Shown here one piece after another: positions 38,436 through 48,796 of a stretch of DNA of 64,000 nt. The notes beneath the pieces are model-generated. The model did not search any database and was not told where the DNA came from. It saw only the letters and a list, made by a program, of their open reading frames with translations. The position numbers were made by a program, and so were the translations under genes. Positions within the stretch are counted from its first letter, which is position 1. Every line of letters starts with the position of its first letter. The DNA is from Rhypophila decipiens (Eukaryota > Ascomycota > Sordariomycetes > Sordariales > Naviculisporaceae). The stretch covers positions 124,001-188,000 of the forward strand of contig MU858082.1 of NCBI GenBank assembly GCA_033297075.1, written 5' to 3'.

Positions 38436-40211
38436 ATGGCCACAATCGTTCTTGGAGTACAATGGGGCGAGTATGTAACCCGAAATCTAATTCTTACATA
38501 AATCTTCTTTCCTAACGCTTGAGTCTTCTCCCAGTGAGGGAAAAGGTTAGTCGTTTGTCCATCGAGCTCCAGTGTAGGAGTACCGAGCGGTTACACCGAG
38601 ACCTAAGCAAGAGCGCTCATCGTGAAAACACAAAGGCAAACTTTGTGATATCCTCGGTTCCGGAGCCGATATCTGCGCTCGTGCTACAGGAGGAAGGATT
38701 GCGGTCATAGTGAGTCGCTTTTAATATGTTTCTCACTTTTGCTGAAGCCAAATTGACCAAACTCATCTGTCTCAGCTGTCGTTGCCAATGGTGTTTCCTA
38801 TGACTTGTAAGTCCACCCAGTCTGCTTTCCAAGTAGATGAGCTTTTCGTGCCTTGGATAATTCTGATGCCGCCACAAAGTCAGATGCTGCCCTCTGGGCT
38901 TCTGAATCCTTCCACCAGGCATCTGATCGGGCCCTGGGTGGTGCTTCACCTCCCAACGTTCTTCGAGAAGCTGAAAAAGCTCCAAGATCAGGATATCCCG
39001 GATATCGAACAGAGACTGTTTGTCACAAAACGATGCGCTCTTAACCTTGACCTTCACGAAATCGCCGATGGTGTACATGAAGACAGTCTGGGCGGCAACA
39101 GTATCGGAACCACTCGTCGGGGGATCGGTCCAGCGTATACATCCAGAGCGGAGAGGACCAATCTGATCGTCGCTGACCTTTTCGAGGATGATGTCCTCGA
39201 ACACAAGATGAAGACATTGGCTAAACAGTTTGGTCAAAGTCATGGTGTCAACAAGATCGATTACGACGTGGAAAATGAGATTTCTCGCCTCAAAGTGTGT
39301 TGATAAGCTATCCGCCTGCGCCGACTCAAGTTCTGACATGTTAGCAGGAGCTACGTGGGAAGCTTGGCCCATTCTGTATCGATGATGTGGAATATCTGGA
39401 AGCAGAACAAAACCAGAACAAAAAGCTCATCATCGAAGGCGCACAATCAGCCATGCTTGACCTCGGTGTGTTGTCGGCGTCTCTTCCCCATCCACATCTG
39501 ACGGCTCCAAATCTCACTAATCTGGACAGTCTACGGAACATACCCCTACGTCACTTCCACTACCACAACCTTTGGAGGTGTGATGGCAGGTTTGAACATC
39601 AACCGCCGAAAGATTGACGCCGTCATTGGGGTCGTGAAGGCGTATACCACGCGTGTAGGAGAAGGTCCTTTCCCGACCGAGTTCAGCGACGAGGCATTCG
39701 CCGACAACTTTCGGCACAAAAGCCACGAGTTTAGCGTGAGTACAGGTCGTGCGCGACGTTGCGGCTGGTTGGATCTTGGTAGGCACACACACCTTGTCTG
39801 GTATCGCATTGCAAGGTGATAGCTGCCTTACTCATGGTTGTTCCGTACCTGCCTGATATAGTTCTCGCCAAATATTCCCACCAGGTGAACCACTACGACT
39901 ACCTCAATCTCACGAAACTGGACATCCTCGATGACTTCGAGACCATCCAGGTTGCTATTGGATACAAGAACCCGGAAACAGATGAGATCCTCACGACATA
40001 TCCCGCCAGCGCTGCGCTTCTGTCCCGTGTCGAGCCCGTATATCTGGCTTTAAAGGGTTGGCAGAGGCCCACCACACATGTCAGGTCTTTCCAGATGCTG
40101 CCTGAGGAGGCTCAGGGGTATGTCAGGCTCATTGAGAGTTTTCTTGGAGTCCCAGTCAAATGGATCGGGACAGGCCCAGGGAGGGAGGACATTATTGTCA
40201 AGAACGATTGA
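38436..40211 (+). CDS. Adenylosuccinate synthetase paralogue with an apparent 1-nt frameshift
   Basis: Family enzyme joins IMP and aspartate using GTP in the first committed step of AMP synthesis. Exons inferred from family motifs: 38436-38470, 38535-38545, 38636-38709, 38776-38806, 38880-39294, 39345-39465, 39530-39778, 39862-40211. They spell [85 protein letters not shown] and [10 protein letters not shown]. All junctions keep frame except one: exon 3, in the GGNNAGHT active-site loop, is one base short, so the frame is lost before VVANG. Conserved positions are also altered (IGSGVV reads IGPWVV; YDFH reads YDFQ). It is either a young pseudogene, a sequence error, or an unusual splice form. 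A canonical copy elsewhere is expected. Confidence 0.75.
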
Positions 40212-40369
40212 GGCTTTATGTGCCCGTTGGCTTCGTAATTTCACCTGAAAGCATCCGTAGAGCTTCAAGATAAACAACCCAATACAATTATTTTCTGTGA
40301 CTCTTGAATAACCATCATAATGGCCTGGACCAAAGTCAACATCCCTTGGCGTTTCCCGACCTCTGATCC
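40212..40369. other. Short convergent 3' spacer
   Basis: The adenylosuccinate synthetase paralogue (+) and the GNAT gene (-) converge with only 158 bp between their stops, so their transcripts probably overlap at the 3' ends. Confidence 0.6.
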
Positions 40370-41197
40370 TCACTCCTTCCTCTGCCTGACAGGAAAATAC
40401 CGAAAAGTAGGCAACCCGATCGATGACCCGTCCGGCTCGGTACCATTCCACGTGAGAAACTCTTCAAACCCATTCTTCCACAACACACCCTGGCTCTTGC
40501 CGTTATGCTCCGAGGTAACAGCAAGCAATTGTTCCTCCACAACAGCAATCTCCATTTCCACTCCCGCCTCTATCTCTTTTTCCTCCGTCACCCCTCCTTC
40601 CACACACTCTTTTTTCTTAACCTTTACATCTTCAATCAATCTCCCCACCACAGCGCCCTCCAAAGTCCTCTCATCCACCCAGATAATCGTCTCCTCTCTT
40701 TCCAACTTTTTCGATGATGACCCCTCAGCGCCCTCCTCACCGACCCAGTACTTGACAAACGCACCCAAAAACTCCGTCGCGAGCCCTAACCCCCAATAAT
40801 CCCGTCGAATCATGTACCCCAACTCAGGCCAGCCAAACGTACTGCTGAAAATATGGACACCCCCGATCCCAATCAATTCAGGTTGTCCTTCTTCATTCTT
40901 GTTACCATCCCTGAGACAAATAGCCCAGTTGCACTTGAGCACATCATTAGGCGGCAGGAACAGGTTCAGCTTCTCTTGTGTCTCGGCCAGGTCATGGTCT
41001 ACCCGTCCTTGGACGGTCCATTTCATTATCTCGGCATCGGTTCGTATGGTGTGGTAGGCTTGGAGGTCGGCCTGGGTGATGGACCGGAGGAGAAGGCGCG
41101 GCGTGAGGATCGTTCCTCTTGAGGCGCTGTCGGGAAGGGGTGATTTGGGCAGGGTCGTTTTGATGGGGATGAAGGTTTCTTTGTTGGGGGCTGCCAT
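40370..41197 (-). CDS. GNAT-family N-acetyltransferase (RimJ/RimL type)
   Basis: Predicted acetyl-CoA-dependent acetyltransferase of unknown substrate; 275 aa in a single exon. The N-terminus has the usual entry strand TPRLLLRSITQADLQAYH. The acetyl-CoA-binding core reads ELIGIGGVHI, then PELGYMIRRDYWGLGLATEFLGAFVKYW, in which the RxxWGxG loop matches the family Q/RxxGxG/A pattern. Near the end LLAVTSEHNGKSQGVLWKNGFE is the common final strand and loop with the Asn-Ser pair. A Glu/Lys/Val-rich insert of about 60 residues (about 155-215) separates these parts and is not typical. The ATG at 41197 has the context AAAAATGGC. No signal peptide. Confidence 0.85.
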   Translation of the reverse strand: MAAPNKETFIPIKTTLPKSPLPDSASRGTILTPRLLLRSITQADLQAYHTIRTDAEIMKWTVQGRVDHDLAETQEKLNLFLPPNDVLKCNWAICLRDGNKNEEGQPELIGIGGVHIFSSTFGWPELGYMIRRDYWGLGLATEFLGAFVKYWVGEEGAEGSSSKKLEREETIIWVDERTLEGAVVGRLIEDVKVKKKECVEGGVTEEKEIEAGVEMEIAVVEEQLLAVTSEHNGKSQGVLWKNGFEEFLTWNGTEPDGSSIGLPTFRYFPVRQRKE

Positions 41198-41998
41198 TTT
41201 TCTATTCTGTTGTTTCTTGTTTGTTTAGAATATGAATCTTATGATCATGGTAAGCTGCCGAGTGTGAACTGAGCTGTGTGTCGAGATGAAGAGACAAAAA
41301 AGGGGAGTGAGTGTGTTTCCTCTTGTCGGTGAATATGAAGTTTTTATAGCATTTTCAAATCACAAAAGCATTTTCCGACAGGGGCCATCAGTTCGTTCAG
41401 TCCATCAGATATGGCATGAGTTGCGAAGGTCTCCCGGTTTCCACTTGGTAGAGCTCTATCTTCCTTTCTACCTGCGGCTGGCCTGGCAAGGTCTTAATAA
41501 GCGGTTGGACAGCGAGTCACGATCATACCTTATTTACCTTCCCGATTGGTGCCTATTTGCCCAGACAGCTGAAGACCCAGCCACTCATCAATTCACTGAT
41601 TCCTCAGATACCATCTTTCCGTAACGCAAAACCGGGATATCTTATTGAGAAGTGTACTTCACAAACGGCTACCGGCCGAAGACCGTCGGCGTTACGAGAT
41701 GCTTCAGGTATGGTCCATTTGTGGCTAGAGTAATAACGATAGCCAGTCGGGCAAATAGCTCCGACACTGCATTATCCCGATATCGCGGCATCCAAGAGCG
41801 GAACAGCGACTGGGCCAGCATGCTCCCCCGATTCAGACGCCGCAGCGAGCACGTCACAATGCGCGGTCACCTTTGAATGAAGCCTGAAATCTTGACCATT
41901 TATTCATATCATGCCCGACCTAAGGGAGTAAATGCAGATTCCCATTTTCCGTAATGAACACCTGAAAACCGGCCAACCCCAACCTCGACAAGGAACGC
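41198..41998. other. Intergenic region, GNAT promoter and eL20 3' side
   Basis: About 800 bp without a convincing gene. It should hold the GNAT promoter and the 3' untranslated region of the ribosomal protein gene, both on the minus strand. Confidence 0.5.
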
Positions 41999-42996
41999 TC
42001 AAGCAAAAGTAGATGGGCGCTTCGCGCTGAAGATCTTCTTGTTGCTGATCTTGGGGATACGGTGGGGAAGAGGGAAGGCGAGTTTCTTGGTGATGAGCTG
42101 CTTGATGTAGGGGCGCTTGACATCCTCGGTCTTCTCGAGCTCGACAACCTTGAGGATCTGTACTGGGTGTTAGCAAGACGTCGCCAACTCAGAAGGGGAT
42201 TGTGCGCCCTACGTGAATCGACCTGAAGCGGGCACGGTGGCGGGCAGCCATGTCGGAGTAGAGAGCCTCGACAGCCGCGGTTCTGGACAGCTCACGGTAC
42301 TCCTTGTACATGTTGTGCGTGCCAGAGCGAGAGTCGTACCGGATCCAGATGCCGAAGTTCTTGACCTTCAAGGGGTGCTTCTCGGAGATCTGCAGATGAA
42401 GAATGAGCTTTCCAATCCACTGCCATCTCTAGATAAGTGTACATACCGAGTTGACGGAGACGATCTCACCGGTGGCCTTCTTGACCTTGCGGAGACCGCG
42501 CAAGAAGTACCAGTAGCGGGACTTAGCAACAACCTCATTGGGAGCAAAGATCCGCATGCGGTAGAGGCTGGGAGTCGGGTTGGACTCCGTGGGCAAGTGG
42601 CGCCCGATGACCTGATATTCCTGCAGACGACCTGAACCAGTACATGTCAGTCATGGATCGTGAAAAGTCTCGTGATAGAGGAATTCGACTGTGCTCGTGG
42701 AATTCGGCAGGGCGTTTCGAATATTCGATCGGTTCGTCCGTTTTGTCGACGTCTTTGTGGGGCTTGATTCCTGAACCACTGCACTTAAAAAAGAACCCCT
42801 CGATTTCGCAAATCTACGATCCGCCGGCCCCAGTAACGAAATATCGTGGAACCCATCGGGCAATCGTTGTTGAATGTGAGGAGCGTGTCGGTTTCGTAAT
42901 GTCGTCGAAGATGTCGTCGTCGAATTTGCTGCGCCCAGGCCGAATATTCCCACTTGCACGAACTGACATGAACACAGAAAATGATTGCTTACCCAT
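41999..42996 (-). CDS. 60S ribosomal protein eL20 (L18a/L20)
   Basis: Structural protein of the large ribosomal subunit. Four exons: 42996-42993, 42631-42447, 42389-42213, 42157-41999; 174 aa, the normal length. The product starts [17 protein letters not shown] and contains [40 protein letters not shown] and [18 protein letters not shown], all highly conserved in eL20. The first exon is only ATG plus one G, followed by a 361-nt intron. All junctions restore the conserved reading. A large, early intron is common in fungal ribosomal protein genes. Head-to-head with the CSN12-like gene. Confidence 0.97.
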
Positions 42997-43604
42997 CTTG
43001 AAAAAAGGTTAGTATATCAATTGCACGTTTATAAAATGTCGGAAGGTGAGGGCCTACTTTGATTATTCGTCGCTCTGGACCTGGACCGCGAGAATTTCGT
43101 TGGGTGTGTTGGAGTCTCGAATTACCAACCGCGAAAGAGGAAAAAATCAGGTGTGCTTCGTTAGGGCTCAAAATGCTTGGACCCGACGGGACCAATGCCA
43201 AAAATGTCAAGCCACAGATTTTGTGGCCGTGCAGAGGCTGCCCCACCTGCCCGCATTGTGGCTGGAAACGAACGGTCACAAAGAACAGCAGTCGACTGAG
43301 GGCCAATCAGATCAGAGCTTAACTTTCTGAGCTCGTGCACCTGCCAGCAAGTGACGACGACGAGAGAGCTCATCGACTCTAGGAAGCGACGGCAGCAACA
43401 ATAACATCACATACCTTCGGTCAAAAATTCCTCTAAAATCTCGTTTCTCACCCAGCTCCTTGCTCTTGCCCAACAACCCACCGTTCTTCCACCAAAATCA
43501 TCACTCAATCCATCCAGATTCCCATGCTGCTTGCCAAGACCATACTCATTCGATAGACCGACTGCCCCTCAATCTCTAATAAACCGGAAGTGGACGGTGT
43601 TGGG
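42997..43604. promoter_or_regulatory. Bidirectional promoter, eL20 (-) and CSN12-like gene (+)
   Basis: The two starts are 608 bp apart on opposite strands. A TTAGGGCT element (AGCCCTAA on the minus strand) at 43161-43168 resembles the telobox-like motif reported in ribosomal protein promoters of filamentous ascomycetes; it is about 165 bp before the eL20 ATG. The rest has no recognised site. Confidence 0.5.
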
Positions 43605-45413
43605 ATGGAGTCCCTTTTTTCAGAATTCGGTGCCGCTTACAAAGAAAGAGACGGCTACAAATTATCCAAAACACTATCGCCCGATATCTCAAACGATCAG
43701 CTGAAGGCGATTTTCAAAAGCTGTAATGCTAACGATGTCAGGCGATTTCTGAAAACAGGCCTAGAGAGGTCCTGTAACGATTGGGAGAGACTGGAAGCCG
43801 AAGAAGTGAAGACTTGGGTCGAGATTTACTTCAATTACTGGAGGGTCGCAGGCGAGCTACTCGCTATCCAGGGTTCGTCCGCCGCAAATGGCAAGGTATG
43901 TATATCCCTTCCCTTCAACATTCGTACATCCTTCCAACTATTGGGAACTCTAGGCATACCAGTCATCATGGGGCAAAATCTATGATATGTGGGCGGAGTT
44001 GCTCCAAGCTCTTACACGGGGTTACAACGAATATGGCCTTGAGGCATGGACAATTCCCTGTCTCTACGTCGTTAGTAACCATCTCCGCATTTTTGCCATC
44101 AAGGCGGATGAGGAGAGAAGCCAAAACGCAGCTCTTGGAAATTCGACCGAATTGGAGTCCTTTGACGACTTCGATGATCCCGAGTCGCAAGAGCACCAGA
44201 CGTTGAGGGACTGTTGCCACCGGGTTAACAGAGTCTTCAACATATGCTTGGCTGATCGGTATGGCTACACACCCTCTTGTTTTGACAACCACCCCGGAAC
44301 TGACTATGGCTTCAGCGCACCGTTGGAAGAATCCCGTAAATGGGGTATCTACTACATTGCCAACTTGATCTTCAAGATCTACTTCAAACTCGACTCGGCG
44401 AGCTTGATCAAGAACATTATCAAGGCCATCTCCGCAGGTAGGGGAGATATGCCAGAGCTTTCACGCTTTCCAAAGTCACAGCAGGTCACTTTCAACTACT
44501 TCCAAGGAGTTCTGTACTTTCTCGAAGAAGACTATGTCGCGGTATGTCGAAGCACATTTCTGGCACATGTTCAATTGTTGGCTGACGAGGAAACTATACA
44601 GGCTGAAACGCATCTGACCGAGGCTCTCAATCTATGCCACAAGGATGCGATGCGGAACAAAGAGTAGGCCTAATATCCTTGTTCCTGTGTTTATTTTCTG
44701 TGACTGACATCTGACATAGGTTGATTCTAACCTACCTCATTCCGTGTCATCTTCTAACTACACACACACTTCCCAGTCAGAAACTTCTCGAGCCATATCC
44801 CAAGCTACAAAAGATTTTCACGCCACTTTCTCAATGCATCAAGAGAGGAGAGCTTCACGCGTTCGATCTAGCCCTGCAAGATGGCGAGGAAGAGTTCGTC
44901 AAGCGTCGTATCTATTTGACGCTGGAGCGAGGACGCGATATCGCCCTGCGAAACCTATGCCGCAAAGTGTTCCTCGCTGGTGGCTTCGAGGAGCCAAAAG
45001 ATGGCGCGCCTCTCGTTCGTCGCTCACGTATCCCCGTCGCTGAGTTTGCCGCTGCTATTAGCCTTGGCAGCCAGGAGAAGATTGACAACGACGAGGTCGA
45101 GTGCCTTCTAGCGAACATGATTTACAAGGTGAGCTGACCACACTTCACACACATCTGTCGTCTTGGCGTCGTACAGCTCCCAATAATGGGCCTCATTTTC
45201 ACATGATGTGGCCTGGGGCGATAAGGCAGCAATTTCTTACCTCCCATGTCCCTTGCCCCTTCTTAATTGGTTCAAGGCAACATCGGCCTCTTGTGACTCA
45301 TTCACTGACGACGTGCTTTTTCACCACAGAATCTCATGAAAGGCTACATCTCCCGCGCCGCGGGCATAGTGGTGCTCAGCAAGACGGGAGCCTTTCCTGG
45401 AACGGGTGTCTGA
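43605..45413 (+). CDS. csn-8: CSN12 / Thp1 / PCID2-like PCI-domain protein
   Basis: PCI-domain protein of the family that includes yeast Csn12 and Thp1, linked to COP9 signalosome and TREX-2 mRNA export. Five exons: 43605-43895, 43954-44541, 44602-44663, 44720-45128, 45330-45413; 477 aa. The N-terminal half is all-helical ([40 protein letters not shown]). The conserved core reads [54 protein letters not shown] and [13 protein letters not shown]. The PCI/winged-helix end has [20 protein letters not shown] and [20 protein letters not shown]. All splice junctions keep frame. The gene symbol follows the Neurospora CSN12 homologue name from memory and is less sure than the family. Confidence 0.9.
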
Positions 45414-47720
45414 GCGATCGCTACGATTGGTACCTCGATGATACTTTTGTGAGTGACCAACCCATCAAAGGTATTTGTTTTCTGAGGAGCCCCGCCCGCC
45501 GTTGGCGAACAAAACGGAGTTGTGCACCCAGGAGCTCTCGTTATTCATTGCTCATATTACAGAGAACGAACGGCACAGCAAGCCAGCGGTGTGCTGCGTT
45601 TCTCGCGATTATCGAGATATTCCCGTTGCTGTACGCTATTTCATTCTCCCCAACCAGAACTTCAAAATTATGGTCCCATATTGAATATACGAGTACGGGA
45701 TAAGAAGAAACGCACAAGGAGAAATGTGAATCAAAGCAACCAGCAACGGACGCCGGGCAGAAATTTCGACGGAGCTCAATCACACATCCACCCCTTAATG
45801 TACTTTCTACCTCTCTCAACCCGTTTTGGGAAATCGGCAGTTGCTTGGGAAACGGCCCAATTGAGTAGTTTGTACACTTTTTTGACAGGGGGAAAAAGAG
45901 GGGAAATAGGGAGATTTGAAAACGATAAAGCGTGAACCATACATTGCATCCTACCACCCACCCACCCACCCATCCAGTTTCTCAGATGTGCGTGAGAGAC
46001 TTATCAGCACTGTGTGGTTTTGGGCTTTTTATTCTTCTGTTTGATTTGGTTTCTTTTGGATTCTGGCTGGTTTGGGATCCTCGCCTGTTTGAGGCGATCT
46101 GCCCGGTTTTTATTCGCTGGTCAGGCAGATCTATCATTCGCCTTGCTGTGTGTTCCACTCAACTATTCATATCTGGATTGACTCACCATGTCCTCGGTGA
46201 TTCACTTGTGCTTGCACTTGGTCCATTGTTTGTGAGTAAGCCCGACTGTGAGCCCATCTCAGGACGGACGTATTGATGGGTGTGCAAGATGGTGACAAGA
46301 CGGACAAGATGGTGTGATAGCTGATGGTGTGAACGATGTTCTTCTATCTCTCCTGTCCATCCTTACCTACCCAAGGATGTGATGGATGGACGGATGGATG
46401 GATGCTGCATGTCTGATACAGTACAGTGACAGTCCGCGAACCAAGCGGTATCCTGAAGCGGAATCCCAGTCACCCATCCGGCGAGCCTTTGTGGGTGTGT
46501 GGGGGGACGGGGAGAAAGGGGATTCCAAAGAGGAGGGAAAGAGCGAGACACTGCCCGTTCACACTCACACGTCAGTTGAGCCAGGATGCTGCTCCCTCTT
46601 ATGTCCTAACCGTTGTTTCAGGCGAAGTCCCCAAGTTGCTCATTCTTGCTATTTTTGTGGGTGATTTTCTCAGTGTAGACTAGCTATTGCTTCAGTTGCC
46701 GCTCAACAGAGCGTATATCGCATATCTAGGCAATGCTCAAAGTTGAATAAAATCATACATTCAAATCACCCACTACTGCACAATTCCCCTTCCAGACTCA
46801 ACGGTAACAGTATGGGTGATACAGAAACGAGCGTCGAGAAGTGAAATTTTCCATTTTTCATGGCCAGATTTTCTTTCTTCTTCTTCTTCTCCAAGGTTAC
46901 AACCCGCACATCCACTCAAACAGAATTGTCTCGTTTCTTTGCTTTAGAGAAAACCGAATCTCAGCGCAAAAGCACAAATGAAATACTTCCTCATTTCTCT
47001 CGCCTCGCAAGCCAGAACTCTGTGAAAGTAAAGCGAAAACGCACTGCAAAGATGGAAAGACTGTCCTGTCACAAGATGAAACCCAGAAAAAGCAAGATGT
47101 GGAGGAAATTCCAACGTCAAAGTTTCCCTCCTCCCAGCCAGAATCTTACAACTGTCATCAAAACGATTGATGAGAAAGAAAAAGGTATAATGATACAACT
47201 TTTGTGGATTCCGTCCATCAACGGAAACCAGGTAAAGGATGGCAAGAAATAAAAGCGAAAAACAGGAGATAAATACCATGTGCCCAAGAAACGAAAAGAG
47301 ACCCGTAAAAAGCAAATATTCCCAAACGCCAGATTCGCCAAAGCCCTGTGAAGAGGAGAAAGCTGAGCAGTTCTCAAAACCTCATAATCTATAACCGCCC
47401 GCCCGCCCATAAATATGCCCAGCCAAGAAAGAGAAGAAGTATTAATATGTACCATAAGAAGAGAAGATGTATGCTAGAAAAGAAAACGTAATAAGAAAAA
47501 GATAAAGAAATGACAAGATAAATGAGCAGGTAGCGTAAGGTCATTAGATTAAGAGAGAACAACAGCACAAACAACTGAGAAGGGTATTTTTTTGTGGGTG
47601 TTGTGTCCTGTGTATGTCGCGATGGTATCAAGAGGACGAGAAACAAGTGGAGAGGAAAGAGAACACGGAAAGACATGAGGGGGGTATGGATCTGTAATGC
47701 ATGTGTCTGCCAGTCATGTC
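45414..47720. other. Intergenic region between converging genes
   Basis: About 2.3 kb with the 3' flanks of the CSN12-like gene (+) and the BTB gene (-). No convincing gene. Contains a (CCCA)n run near 45954-45972 and GGAT-rich repeats near 46380-46405. The stretch 46860-47600 is purine-rich on the plus strand. Confidence 0.5.
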
Positions 47721-48796
47721 CTAAAAAGGACGACCGCTGCGTGGTGTTCGAGGCGTGCTGCTGTTGTTCGATGATGTTAGAGATAACTTCGATGGGATAT
47801 CGATGAGATGGGCAGATAACTTACGCAGCACTCGAAATGTCGTCGACGTGATTGCACAGGGCAACAAAAAGGTCAAAGAAGAGCTGGGTACCTCCGTTAA
47901 ACATCTCCAGCTGCATCGTGCCGCTCCGTTTGAACGTGCTGCGACTGCGGATTATGAGGGCCAAGTAATGGGCTCTCAGCTTGGAGTCGGTGTCGGGTGT
48001 ATTGGCATATGCATATCTGGCCGAGGCGAGGATGGTACTGGCTTGGATGCCGGATTCTGTTGCAATCAAAGGTCAGCAATCTGCCGGTCATCAAATGCGG
48101 CGATGGGTAGACTTACGAAGTCCTTGCTTCCTCAAGGCAACACGTTTGAGTTCTTCCAAGCCATATTTCTCCGCAGCGCAGTAAATGACCGTGTCCTTGA
48201 GAAGCTCGCCATCTACACCTTGGTGATAGATGGTAGACTCGGAACGACTGCCACCAGCCGGGTCCTCGACGGGCTGTTCTTCCAACTCCCACGAGTTCCG
48301 CTTCTTATTGTGAACCAGTCGGGGATAGTAGTCGCCCTTGTAGAGATACTCCAAGACAGAAGAGAAGATTTCGGGCTCCTCGTCGGGGAGAGAGATCTTC
48401 TTTGTCTGCGAGTCCATCATTTGGTTCTGGAGGACGGCTGAGAAGAAGGGCGACAAGCAGAGGACATTTTCGTGGGCGGCGAAGATGCGTTGTTCTTGAC
48501 CGACGACCAAGGTCACGATGGCCGAGATGGACTGGCTGGACAATGATGAGATATATCAGCAACTTGAAACTGATATGGGTTGTTTGCATTGATATGTAGA
48601 GAAAGCAAGCGACTTACTCCGCATCCCGATGTGACTCGGTACCGGCAGAGGTGCCGGGTCGACGAGCATGAGAGTGCCTTCGCTTGGAGATGCCAGACTC
48701 TTTGCTAAAGGATGAGTTTGACCTGCCAGGCCTTGTGTGAGGCTTGGAGAAGCTTTTGCTGCTGCTTGGGGGAAGCTCGAAGCGACGGGAGAACAT
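47721..48796 (-). CDS. BTB/POZ-domain protein
   Basis: Protein-interaction domain protein; fungal relatives are often of unknown role, and some BTB proteins are Cul3 adaptors. Exons 48796-48618, 48535-48117, 48056-47825 and 47760-47721 give 289 aa. The N-terminus is Ser/Arg-rich. The BTB fold starts with IVTLVVGQEQRIFAAHENVL and continues with CLSPFFSAVL, EEPEIFSSVLEYLYKGDYYP and YCAAEKYGLEELKRVAL. The third exon is helical (LFFDLFVALCNHVDDISSA). The last intron (GTAAGT donor, CTAAC branch, CAG acceptor, 64 nt) adds a short tail ending TPRTPRSGRPF; if it is not removed the protein stops at 47821 with one more Ala. Confidence 0.85.

Noticed and set aside
46860..47252. 130-codon Lys/Ser-rich frame on the plus strand
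   Set aside because: Lies in purine-rich flank; low-complexity and without a family match.
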